Below, in pieces: positions 16,646-28,200 of a stretch of 64,000 nt of DNA. The DNA comes from Dipylidium caninum (taxonomy: Eukaryota > Platyhelminthes > Cestoda > Cyclophyllidea > Dipylidiidae), in assembly GCA_017562135.1 (NCBI GenBank), contig QEYB01000936.1:558001-622000 (forward strand), in the 5' to 3' direction. Made by a program: the position numbers and the translations under genes. Numbering within the stretch: position 1 is the first letter of the stretch; every line of letters begins with the position of its first letter. A model generated the notes under the pieces. It had not been told where the DNA came from, did not search any database, and worked only from the letters and a program-made list of their open reading frames with translations.

Positions 16646-19600
16646 ATGAGCTCCTCGGATAATTGCAGAGAGGAGATGGTCCAATTACAAAACTCTTTAA
16701 AGGAGGCGTTGCGCGAGAAATATGAAGCTGCTCAATATGGACTGAAACTTCTTGAAGAGAAGGAAAGCTTGCAGACAAAGTTGGATGAGTCCGAGGAGAT
16801 TCTCATGCAACTCAGACGTGAATTACAGCTGACTCAAGAGGTAATAAGCATTATACACTATATTTGCGCTCAGAGGTACGATGAACAAAATGAACTCCAC
16901 AGAAAAATGAGCCGTGTCGGCTTTCAAGAGGAAGATGACCTGTTGAGTCGATCTGCAAATCGGGAAGAACAACTTTCGAGTCGCATCAAAGATTTAGAAC
17001 ACGACCTCAAAAGTACGAAATCCAAATATGAACGCCAAATGGCTGAAAATGACAAATTGCATCAAATGGTGCAGGATATTCAATTGAAATACGATCACGT
17101 TGAGAAAGTTCGTCTCGAACTGAAACAGGAGATTAAGGCCATGAAGACTAAAGAAACCCAACTATTGAGTGAGTTGGATGAACTTGAGTCGGAAAACTTG
17201 GACCTTCAGAAGAATGTCTTGGCTTTGAAAACTAGCCAGGTTCGTCTTTTTCTTTTTTTTGTGACGCGATTAGATTGAATTTGAAAGCCTTAAGCACGAA
17301 TTGAAACGAGGTACAAGAGCGGAGAACGATTGAATACGTAAATCCAATCGTTAGAAGAAATCTACCATGCTTTTGAAAAAGAATTACAGAAAAAATCCCT
17401 CCGAGGAGCTCGGGAATCGCTTCAAGAAATTGACGTGACAGCACGACATAATGTTAAAAAAAGGAGCTAATGATGGGCTGACGCTTATGAGTCATTTTAT
17501 CACCTGAATTCCATCCAAAATAGTATTACCCAAGCCACTCAGTCTCAGTTTCTCAACTCCTCCGGAGCGTCAGACAACTCGAAATCTGGTAGGTCATTAT
17601 GGTGGTTCAATTGGCCTTATTATGCGTTTATGCATATGGGCGTGACGTCGTCCTGATTTTGTTCCTTTTAGGGGATGCACGCATACAGAAAGGAGAAGAT
17701 TTGCTCTCTGAGCTTCAGGTCAGCGAGACAACTCAATTTAAAGCCGAAATGACAGATCTCCAGCATAAGTTGGAAGAAGCTCAGAGGTCAGCGGAACTTG
17801 CTTCTAGCGAGGTGAATTCGAAGCAGGATCGCATAAACCAGTTGCAGGACGAGTTGGATCTGATCATGGGTGTTCAACGTCGAGCCGACGCTGAATTCGA
17901 GTCCGCCACTGCAAACGATGCAACCGACCCCGGTACGCCCGCCGCTGGTGCTGAGGAGGATTCTGTCTCTCTGGTACTGAAACGCGCCCTTAGACAAACA
18001 GAAACTAGGTACTCGGTGGCGCTTCGACAGATTGCAAGCATGCAGCATGAACTCTGGCGCTATCAGGAGCTAGAGAAGGTCAATGCTTGACCCCTCGTTA
18101 GCCAATGAAGTGGGCCTAAAGGCCGAAGTCTTACGTCTACGCAAAGAACTTGAGGGACGGGCGAAGGAGATAAAACGTTTCGAGGAGCGGATCAGCAGCT
18201 GCGCGGAAGCTGAGAAGGAGACGGGTTTCAAGGCGGCCGTCGTCTTGATGAGCCTGCAACGGAGCTTTGGCGATCTTCTCAAGCTCTACATGCTCGTCTG
18301 TGCAGAATTGAAGGAGACTCCTCCGAAACAAGTGCGTTATATTTTTTATGCATTTTTTCACATCCAATGCCTCTATGTATAATGAATGCGTGTAAATTTG
18401 GTGGCTCTTTAATTATTTTCGCACGAGAATTTTGTCTGTGTTTAGCTGTTTTACGCCCTCTTGAGTGTTGCAATAGGTTACCGATTTTTGTTCTTTCCTG
18501 TTCCTCGTGAAATAACAGCGCAATTTGGAATGCATGCATGTATGGGGAAGTGTATTTAAATTTCTATGAAGTGTTTGAGACCTAACGTTTATTTAATCCA
18601 TTAATTCGTTCATAATACCGAGTGTGTTTTATGTATTTTCCTTGTCTCTGTGTTTATTTGTGATAAGTTCCCACTTTTCTAGTCTCGTAGGTTAAAAACA
18701 GTCTTTTCTTTGTGTTGACTACATTTGATATCCCTATTCAAAGTTAACGGTTGCGGTGGAACCACATTAGTGTGTCGTATTTAGGTGGTAATTGTAAAAA
18801 AATGTCATGGGATGTTGGGTCTATCTTGCAGTCTAAGGTAAGTAGTTTGTTTCACTGGGCATAACATTCTTTGAACCTTCACTATATCTCCAGATTTGTG
18901 AGCTGGCCAGCCGAGCGAGCGTATCTATTGACCTAGCCATGCAGTCACTCGAGGACTCTAGCAGAGCCTCTGAATCCAACTGTGGACACCATTCGGTAAT
19001 CAAAAACAAAATAATAAGCCTGCCACACCTAGTGTGAAACGTTCCGTCAAGCCTAGAGATTTTGGGAAAGCAGGTGGATGATCAGACAACAGTCTTGGGT
19101 CATCTGCGTCACGCGGTGCAAATGTTCGCGGAGAAGAATGCGCGTCTTGTACAGAACGTGAGTTCCCTATTTCCGCATATCATTTTCTCTCTTTAGATCC
19201 TGCCTCTTTTTCAATCTTAAAGAAGAGGTGCTTGGTGGTTATGTTCGAAATTTGTGATACGCGACTAAGGTATTTACTTACTTACAGTCTTGACTCTATC
19301 TGATCTAGCCACAAAGTAGATTGTATCATCCTGTCACTTCAATAGTCCAAAACGCCGTAGTTTTGCTTCTCCTTAGAATGTAGTATTTAACCATAATTGC
19401 CAACTGAATCATTAGACCAGTGGTTAGTCATTTGCTTACCCGCGTGGCGTAAATGCTATAGGCCCTTCGTCTCTCCGCGTTTCGTATTCTTTCCCTTCTG
19501 CGTTGTTTGACTGATGCGATGGTTTATACGTGCCATAAGGAGACAATTCTGTGTGGCGCTGTGATGATAATTGTACATGGTGATTGTTGGCGTAGTATTA

Positions 19601-21725
19601 CTCACGTTTACTAGAACCCTTCTCCAGAGATATCAGCTATCGTGATAAATTTGCTAGCATTTGTTAAGGATCCGTTAAATATAGAATTGAATATCTACCG
19701 TTAGCCGGTTGTATGTCTCCCATACATATGGCGCTAGCGACGGGTATGAAGATGATACCCGTACTACCCCGGCAATCGTGCGAGGTGGAATCTTAGTTGG
19801 AGTTGTCTGAAATCGCGGAATAACCTGCTCTGATGAATAGGGTAATAGACCGATTTGCTATGCAAGAACCTTGATTAATACGCAGACACGCATGGACATA
19901 CGTGTGAACGCACACGCACATGTGCAACCGTAATTCGCACATGCTCAAAACCGAAGAAATAATATTCGCTCTGGGGTTGTTGGAGGCGTGTAGATATGGT
20001 AATTTCATATATTTTGTCTGTGTTTTTTCGTTGACTTGTGGTGGCATTGCTAACCTCAATCGCATTCGCGTAATGGGGCGATGCCACCTCAGACGAAAAG
20101 CGCGAATGACCCCCCCCACCTTATTTTGCCATATGGCTGGGAATTCGCGTTTGGTGACGGTTTAAAGTGGAAAAAACGTTACTTGTCGCTCGTCAACCGG
20201 TACTTTTGTTGAGTCAGTCAATTTTAATCATTTGCCAATTAAACTGGTGAGAGCTGTGTGTGTGCATTGAAGTTTCGGAATTTCCTTTCTCCGGCCTCTA
20301 TGTAACACTTTTTATCAGAACCAAACAAATCCACGACGCAGATTAACCTATTCGCCTCCCCGGTACATGCAACGGGCTTTGCGCAGATTCTTTCTTTTAT
20401 GATTTCTTAGTACGCAACTAAAGTGGTGTTTGGTGCAAAATCAAATTTGTCTCTTCTCGCCTGCGGCACTTCCCCATCACCACTTATTCGTATGTCCGAA
20501 TGCCCTTCCACTCAATCATGCAAACATTTACTTGTCCAAACTCGATGCCACTTTCCAAATGCCCACCTTGTTGTCTCTGCAGGCCAATGGGAGCACAAAG
20601 CGTGCAGATGAAGTGGAGGAGTTACAGGCGGAGATTTTGCATCTGCGTGGCAAGTTAGCCTTGAAGCGCGAGCAGGTGGTATCGCTACGAACTGTGCTGA
20701 AGAAGAATAAATCGGTGGCGGAGACAGCATTGGCCAACTTGAAGCAGAAGTATGAGAATGAGAAGGCCATTGTCACGGATACCCTGCGCTCCTTGCGCAC
20801 GGAGTTGAAGATGCTGAAAGATGACGCCTCTACCTATAACTCTATTCGGGCGATGTTTACCGAGAAACACGAGGAATTTGTACAACAAATGGATCAACTA
20901 CAGAATAAGTTAAACGTATGTCGCTTGCCTTTCTCTCCTTTATCTCCGAGGCCTTGTTAGTAAAAGGTCATTTAGTTTTAATTGTGGTTGCATGAGCCCT
21001 TACAGTAGTCGATTCATTCGTCTTGACAGTTTGGGACGAAGTCATCCACTTCGAGTGCTTGGATATGTTCACTTACACTTAGACACTCTTATCTCTGCTC
21101 ATCCTTCCTTTTCACAGTATCACTACGCCCATCCGACCCGAAGCTTTTTTTTTGACCAGCCTAATTTTACAGCCCAGAAATAGCTGGTGATTCGGTCTAC
21201 CAATTTGGTCCTTGAAATTTGCGTCAGCGTTAACGGCGATACTCGCATTTTACCGGTTGTATCTTTTTGCTTATGCCTATTTCTCCATTTATTCTATTTT
21301 GGAAGGGGAATAAGTTAAATATTCCTTCCTTTTGACCATAAAAAATTTAACTTCGGCAGCTTTGAGACCTTCTTCCGGTTTTATCTCATTCTTCAACCTC
21401 CGTTATTAATCACTTACTTTCCTTCATTCCTCCCCCTCTTTCTATACTCCCGTTCTGTCTTCCTAGAAACGAATGAAGAAATTACAAGTTACCAGTGTGA
21501 ATGGTTTTTCCTGTGGTCCTTCCTAATTGGTTGATTAACCGACAACTCATTCTTTTATCCGGGTAGAAAGCGGAAGAGGAGAAACGAACACTCAATTCAA
21601 TCCTCCGATTGGCCATTCAACAAAAACTCGATCTCACTCAACGCATAGAGAATATGGAGATGAAATTTTACAACGGTAATCCCGCCGCCGTTCGCTTAGC
21701 CGCCGAAGCCCCCCCTGTAAGTTAG
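16646..21725 (+). CDS. BicD: Bicaudal-D dynein/dynactin cargo adaptor
   Basis: Coiled-coil adaptor coupling cargo (Rab6, mRNA-protein complexes) to dynein-dynactin. Exons, all GT-AG and phase-consistent: 16646-16840, 16874-17239, 17274-17310, 17355-17434, 17492-17588, 17672-18078, 18122-18331, 18832-18837, 18894-18995, 19074-19157, 20583-20915, 21567-21716/21725; about 690 aa. The N-terminus has REKYEAAQYGLKLLEEK, the BicD dynein-binding CC1 segment whose Ala-Ala pair is replaced here by KYEAAQYG. The C-terminal cargo-binding coiled coil is strongly conserved: KREQVVSLRTVLKKNK, ALANLKQKYENEKAIVTDTL, IRAMFTEKHEEF, and EEEKRTLNSILRLAIQQKL with DLTQRIENME. Five introns of 33-57 bp and a 6-nt microexon are needed for an open frame. 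Without them the gene would look frameshifted. The stop is TAG 21723-21725 if the GTAAGT at 21717 is not used as a donor. The 3' end is therefore uncertain. Confidence 0.9.
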
Positions 21726-23233
21726 CGGTTGAGTTTTTGGGTCTAGGCAAAGGAAGCCTACTCAAAGGAGGCGAATTTTATTTGTTGAAATGGACAGATG
21801 AAGTGGGGTCTGCGTCTCTTCTCCGACTACTAAGCGGCTAGTGCTGGTGACACTGAAATCACACAGCACACCGAGTGCAAGCTTATTGGCTGCTCTTTGA
21901 CTTTGTAGACTCCCAAACACGTGGAATGTGTGCAGAGAGCGGCGGGTTTGGGCAACAGCCCTGTGGCAAATTTGTAGACACACGAGTACGTAGTGTTGAA
22001 CTTCTTGGCTACGCATGTTCGCCTCCTCATTCCCCTCTGCATGACATCGTCAGAGGCATGGAGTCGCGAGGACCCACGACTTTGATGGGTGATGTGGGGC
22101 ATCTGGGCGTCTTCTCTTATCCCCTTCTTTAAGTGTCGCGCAACCATTTTTCCTCATTATCCAGTTAGCACTTTAGGGGAAATTAGGAGTGTGTCTATCG
22201 CGTAGAGGACTAAGATTTCTGTATTTCGTTTCTACGTTTTCAACGTCTTGTTGTGAGGGCTGCGTTTAGGGCTGAACTGAACGCCCAGTTCGCTAAGGGA
22301 CAGATGTTAATGTCACAAGGAGGTTAACTGCTATCCTGGATCCAACTAGTCTAATCTCCCCCAAGGACGTCTCCTTATTGGACCGTCTTCCTTCGCCTAG
22401 TTCACCTGAACGGACCGTGAGAGACGGATAGGAATTGCGATTACTAAATTGAGGTAATCTGCAGGTGTGAGATCCTAACACTCATAAAATGCACCGCTAT
22501 TCCTGGATGTGTGTGTGTTTTTCCTTTGTAACTCCACAGTAAAAATTCACGAATTTTGAATCTGATAATTTCAAGTTTTTCTAGTATCTATCGAGTTTTG
22601 CTTTATCTCATTCTTGAGATAAAACTAACAATTTGTTCAAACAATCTCTGTTTTTTGTTTGTAAATATCCCACACCGCTGGGGACATCTTGGACCTCCCA
22701 ATCTCCTGCGGTTCTACTTATAATGTCAATTAGTAGCAGATGCAAATCGGTTTTCGATGGAAGAAATCTTAACAAGACTGTTTTGAAGTGGTGTCTGATC
22801 ATGTTTTTTAACTGTCTCGACCAAATATTTGCTAGGCCTCATCTTGATTTTGGACAGAAGGCGAATGCATGCGACTCCCCACCGCCATCAGTGAAGTAGC
22901 TTCTTTTATAGCTTTCTTTTCGAAATTGTGTAATATAGAAAACCGGTGAGTCATTTGTGCCACTCTTGTTTCTCCTTGATTGCATTGCCAGGAGTAATGA
23001 AGTTTCATTGAACGACTTTTCGGAGCCCACTTAAATGTCAGCAGACAATGCGATAACTGCGTAAAGGGGAGGGGATTCTTCGTAAATTCTCTCTACCATG
23101 GGTGACAAATTTGCCAAATCGAAGATCACAAAAATGGGCTAATCCACTAACAAATTCACCCTATTAGACAGCATGATTTTTTCTCAGGGGTCTATCCAAA
23201 TTGCTTACGAATAGACTGTACGTCCGTTTTAAG

Positions 23234-23629
23234 CCAATGCGCCTATACGGGCCAATGGATCTCGCCGGTGGAGCGCACCAACTTTTCTCGTCTGCCGCTG
23301 CTCCACAAGGGCATCCGCAAATGGGAGCGCTGGTATCTCCTACAGCACCGGCATCGTTGTTGCAACCCACCCCCCAACTCCACCTTCCGCCCCATTCTGC
23401 CGCCGCCACCGCGTACACTTTTGCCTCCACTCCAGGACATCACCTGCCCACAACGCCAAACCCCATCTTCCCTTCTCCAGTTACTTCTCCACATCTTAAA
23501 GTCGCCAACAACAATAACAATAGTAGCCAGATCGCTACTGCAGAACCGAAGCTTGAGGTCGGCCACCATTTGGACTCACATGAAACTGATTTGTCGACGA
23601 TTCTCATCATCTCTTTTCCCTTGTTTTAG
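23234..23629 (+). CDS. Candidate alternative 3' exon of BicD (Pro/Ala/His-rich tail), or a separate unknown exon
   Basis: An open frame of about 130 codons, rich in Pro, Ala, His and Asn, ending at TAG 23627-23629. The acceptor-like TTTTAAG at 23227-23233 is in phase 0, matching the phase-0 donor GTAAGT at 21717, so BicD could splice into it over a 1.5 kb intron. The composition resembles disordered tails. A second overlapping frame in the same stretch is also open, which weakens the call. No domain is recognised. Confidence 0.4.
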   Translation, partial: PMRLYGPMDLAGGAHQLFSSAAAPQGHPQMGALVSPTAPASLLQPTPQLHLPPHSAAATAYTFASTPGHHLPTTPNPIFPSPVTSPHLKVANNNNNSSQIATAEPKLEVGHHLDSHETDLSTILIISFPLF

Positions 23630-24480
23630 CGTCTGGAGATCCGACCCAGACGTCAACACGATGTGGAATAACTGCCCCGCGCGTGGCCTTCCCTTCACCC
23701 TTCGGGAGGCGGTTACCTTTCGGTTTTTAGGACTTTTCTATTTTCGCTTCAAAAAAAATTGCGCGCTATTTCATAGCTCAATTTCGGTCCATCCACATCT
23801 GCCCTCGCCTCCCTTCGGCTCCTATCGCCCCGCGGCCAGCCCCCTCCCCCCCCCTCGCACTTGTACATTGACTTCAGTGATCCCCACATATCTTGATATA
23901 TAGCAAGTGAATTCACATCTCCCACCAGTTCCTACTCATTTCGTGTCGGCAGAATTGTCGGCCAACATCGCGATGTGAAGACATCACTGAATAGGTAAGG
24001 TAGGTGGTGTTCACTTGGCAGCTAGGCCATGCGCCCTCCTTAAGCCACTATTGCCGTGGTTAGAGGTTGGGTCTTTAGAAGGCTGATATGCGCACAACAC
24101 AACGAGTGGACCTGAAACCCGCCTGAAGACATTCCGACGCTACGCCTATGGTTATTCCATGTCTGTTTGTGACAAGATAGCTCGGATCGACAACCACATG
24201 GTACCATGGAGGCCCTCTTCTCATACGCACCAGCAATCGCAGACACTGCACCTCAATGGAAATGATAGAGGCTCACGCCCAAGGGCATAAATCACTAACC
24301 CATCCGCCTTAGTCCCATTGTGGAAGAAAATGTCAAGGAATCGGATTGGTGGCCAGTCACTGAATTGCTCGCTTTACCGACTCAAGTTTAGTGGGTTTGG
24401 GGGGTTGATTGCACTCTGGCGGCATAAGAGGATATAAAAAACCAATCAAATATTACCATAAGTGGAAAGGAGGTCGCAAG
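23630..24480. other. Convergent intergenic region BicD-RPL12
   Basis: About 850 bp between the 3' ends of two convergent genes. It has a C-rich tract at 23838-23858. No coding exon or repeat is recognised. Confidence 0.4.
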
Positions 24481-24486
24481 TTTATT
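24481..24486 (-). terminator. Polyadenylation signal of RPL12
   Basis: Reads AATAAA on the minus strand (TTTATT on plus), about 50 nt downstream of the RPL12 stop codon, a typical position for a short ribosomal-protein 3' UTR. Confidence 0.7.
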
Positions 24487-24535
24487 ACTCGCACCAGGAC
24501 GTATGAAATTGGGGTCGTGTATACATCAGCAACAT

Positions 24536-25216
24536 TTACTCAGGCACAAAAATCTCCCCCGAGTTAATCTTCTCAATCACCGTCTGCGGCGAGTCCCCGT
24601 CAATGGTGCAGCCTATTGAACGAGCAGTACCTACAACATATAAGAGGTGTAAAGCAACCTATGCGGTGCGCGAGATTTTCGGATTATAAAACGAGGAGTG
24701 ATGCCAGTTTCTAATAAGAACATCTAAAGAAAGGAGCAGAACAAACAAAAGCGAGCTTGTTAATGACACTGCTTACCCAAAACTTCTTTCACAGTGCCCG
24801 CAAGATCTCGAGCAAGAGATCGAGGCCGCATGACGCGAGCAACCTCAAGAACGTCGAGGAAGGTGATGTTTCCGTTGTGTTTTATATTTTTAACCTTCTT
24901 TCGATCGCGAACGGGCTCTTTAAGTGCCTTGATGAGCAAAGCCGAAGTTGTAGGGAAGAACGTCACGGTTGCCTGCCGGTTTTGGATGGTTAGCTTTACC
25001 GTCAATCGCAAACCCTTCATATCCGCTGTCTCCTTAGCGATGTCGTCGGCCACCTTTTTGGGTGCCAGACCCAGAGGACCCAACTTGGGGGCCAAGGAGG
25101 CAGTCGCCGTCACTTCACCACCTGTCACTCTTAAGTAAACTGCGCATAGATCATAAAATTAGTATTAAATCAAGGATACCAATGGTAACTGCCGTAGGGT
25201 CAATCTTGGGAGGCAT
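24536..25216 (-). CDS. RPL12: 60S ribosomal protein L12 (uL11)
   Basis: Large-subunit protein at the base of the P-stalk. Three exons on the minus strand: 25216-25180, 25139-24777, 24630-24536, GT-AG with correct phases, giving 164 aa (human 165). Diagnostic blocks: [41 protein letters not shown] sequence (here [15 protein letters not shown]); [54 protein letters not shown]; and the C-terminal [16 protein letters not shown]. The first intron is 40 bp. Intact, single copy in the window. The start is the only ATG in the first exon, with a tight match to the family N-terminus. Confidence 0.97.
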
Positions 25217-28200
25217 CTCCTAAATCGTAACGTGAGTCGCGGAAAGTAGCGCGCTGCTTAATTAGACTATTTTAACAATCAGCATCCTTAAATTATGAGA
25301 GTCAATGACGTATTATACCTGCTTGTCATTTGTAAAATTATACCGATTAGTTAAAAAACAACAATATTTAGGTTGCAACGTTTTTGGGATTTTTAAATTT
25401 TTTAATCATATTTTTAGAATGGTCTTGAAGATAATTGCGCCCTAGGATTTTGTCATTACGGACGAACTGACTACAATGCTCAATCAGCAGGGTTTATTTT
25501 AACCACAGCGTTCTGCTTGAAGAAGAAAATGCGAAGGAAGATTACTAGTCCAAAGCATAGCCGCGCTTTAATCATCCACGAATGGCCCTAATCGTGAGGC
25601 GTATCACTTAACGAAAGTGGAATTCACTGCGAGATACTTGGTGTACAATCGTGAGTTGGCCTTGGATAAAAATCACTCAATTTGAAACGGCAGCACCCTT
25701 AACCGTCAACGAGGCCACGAATTCCTTCGCCATTTGCGGTTGTTGGACCGGTATAAGACGCTAGACTATCTTCGTCACTTTCGTTGATTTAATGGAAACC
25801 ACTATCACGAATGAAATGTTAGTGTTATTGTCACAATCTCCTCTGCGTTCATGCATGTGGAAAGGTGCAACGTGGCCATGAAGTAATGCTTTTAGCCTCC
25901 GATAAGTCTGCCGAATTCATCTATGGGTCAGCGGCGCAAAAAATGAAATGAAAGCTTTCGTGAACTCCAGCCCTACGGTCAAGATGGCACCTCATGTAAA
26001 TTTCTTCATATTCCATTTAGATGTTGAATGGAAATGTTAAAAGTCATCGTTTTCCTGCGATCTTCTCCAATTGTGCATCTGTCCCTATATCTCAAGTTTT
26101 TTCGTGGGCGACATACTAATTTTTCGGAAATAAGATGTCATAGCAATACTTTTTCAGTGACAATTTATCAATGCCTAGTGGAGATGTTGCACTAGTGCTG
26201 TGCGAGGAGAAAAGCTGCGAGACAGTGTTTCACCTGCACCATTTAGTTGTTACGACGATTTTATATATGAAGACTTCCAAAGCTAACCACATAAATAGTT
26301 CCACGGTTACAAATACGGTGTCGTCGAGCCCTCCTTTGGAACATTGTGATTTACAAATGCGTGGGGCTTAGTTCCCAATAACTTCGCTTTTCGGTATTAT
26401 ACTTCCGTCCACTTCCAGACACTGCCATTCAACTCGCGCACGAAAAAGATAGCGAAATAGGCCTTTTCCGACCGTTGCTTCAATTCCACCCCTCCATCAT
26501 CCTTCTGCACTGAGACCGCACACTTGCGTCCTGTTCGAAGATTGTTTCCTGTTTTGTGTCTCATCGTTCATATCCCATCCCAGGGCCAGAGGCACGGGAA
26601 GCTCAATGCTTCTCAGAACCTTCCCGGTGAAATGTGATTTTCGCCCCATGTAAATTTCCTCCCAATAGAATGAAAGACCACGTGCCCTAGCGAGGGAGTG
26701 TTTAATATTAGCAGAATGTGGTATGTAGCTGGACACCAAGTCGAGTTTAGGGCAAGGGGAAGCGACGCACACACTAGTAACCTCGTCTCTCTCTCTGTCT
26801 TTAGCATAATCGGCCGTCTGTTGCAGTAAATGCCTGCCTAAAAGATTAACACGGAAAGAACGATAACAGGCAATTCACAGCTTTTTTCCCTGCCTTTACT
26901 TTCTAATATTTCAAGAATATGTGCGTAGCTAGATTTCTTGCGAGACCTACGTTTCTGTCGAAAGACTAAAATATTGGCGTCTACGGAAGTGCCTCTGTAA
27001 CGCAAAAAGGTAAGACTCGTGTACAGTTGAACTTTTGAGTCTATTGTAACTACCGTAGGCAAAACTGGATTCGTAGCGTTATTTAAAAATATTGGGAGAG
27101 AATTAGAAAATAAAATGGAAGAACCGAGATATCAAACATCGCGTTTGTAAGCTGAGCTCCGGTCTTTAAGTATTCAGGCTATATGCTCGACGTAGCTCAG
27201 GTGATTCGGCCGTAGAAAACAAGTGTGAAAGGCTTGGTAAATACTAAAATTATACAAAAAATTTTGCAGCACAAAAAATATGGCTTAAGCCATTTGGCTG
27301 GATACACATGGAAGTACTCCCGAATATGGCGAAAAATTTAACGCTTGGAATGAAAACACATCCTTAGCGGCACACCGCAGGGAGGCCAAAGACTGGCGGA
27401 GCACCTTGACAAGCCTGCTCGAAACAGTGCTCGTATTAGTAAATTAAAACACAGAATTGTTGTATCACACTAGCAAGATAAATAAATATTATACAATAAT
27501 AACTTTAAAGTAGGATGCTATAATTAATCACGCGACTAGAGAATCTAAAAGGGTTGTCAAAATATGTGGATTTTCCACCACATAGATTCATGTTAAATAA
27601 AAATCACTTAGCAATAAGAACAGCAGTTCGACCACCTTTAAGCGTGCCCTATTGTTTCTGGTAATTCGGACGTCTGACTACTTTTAGTCTCTATATTCTT
27701 GACAATTTTTACAAGGCTACAAATTCCATATATCCATAATTTGATCACAAGACAAATTATTGGATACCCAAACTTTCTAACAACGAAAATTAATCTGATA
27801 TGTCTGTCTGGACTCGCCTATTAAATCACTAAATACAAAAAGTAGCAATTCAATCTCCTCTCACTAGTGCCTTATGGATTTCATGTTAACCTCCAGGCCC
27901 TAACAAATGCAACACGTATACGGTTTAATTTGACATGAAATATATATTAAACCAGAAAATATCCTAATCACCTTTTGTTTGTTAAAGCGTTCCTATTTCC
28001 ATAGTATGTGAATTCATTTCTCCACATCCCTTCACTTGTCGTATGCCTCGTCATATTATTCAATTTACTATCATCGTGGAAGAAATGAAGTACTTCTTTA
28101 GTCTTACGATGATGTGATGGGTCCATTTTTCACACGCAAATTTATGCCTAATCTCACGGCGCTATGTTCACCAAAATTTCATTCCATTACACTCGAAACT

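Noticed and set aside
17300..18100. BicD as a pseudogene with several stops and frameshifts
   Set aside because: All breaks disappear when short canonical GT-AG introns with matching phases are applied.
27180..27260. tRNA-like sequence (GTAGCTCAGGTGATTCGG)
   Set aside because: Resembles a D-arm only; no anticodon stem, T-arm or matching acceptor stem could be formed.
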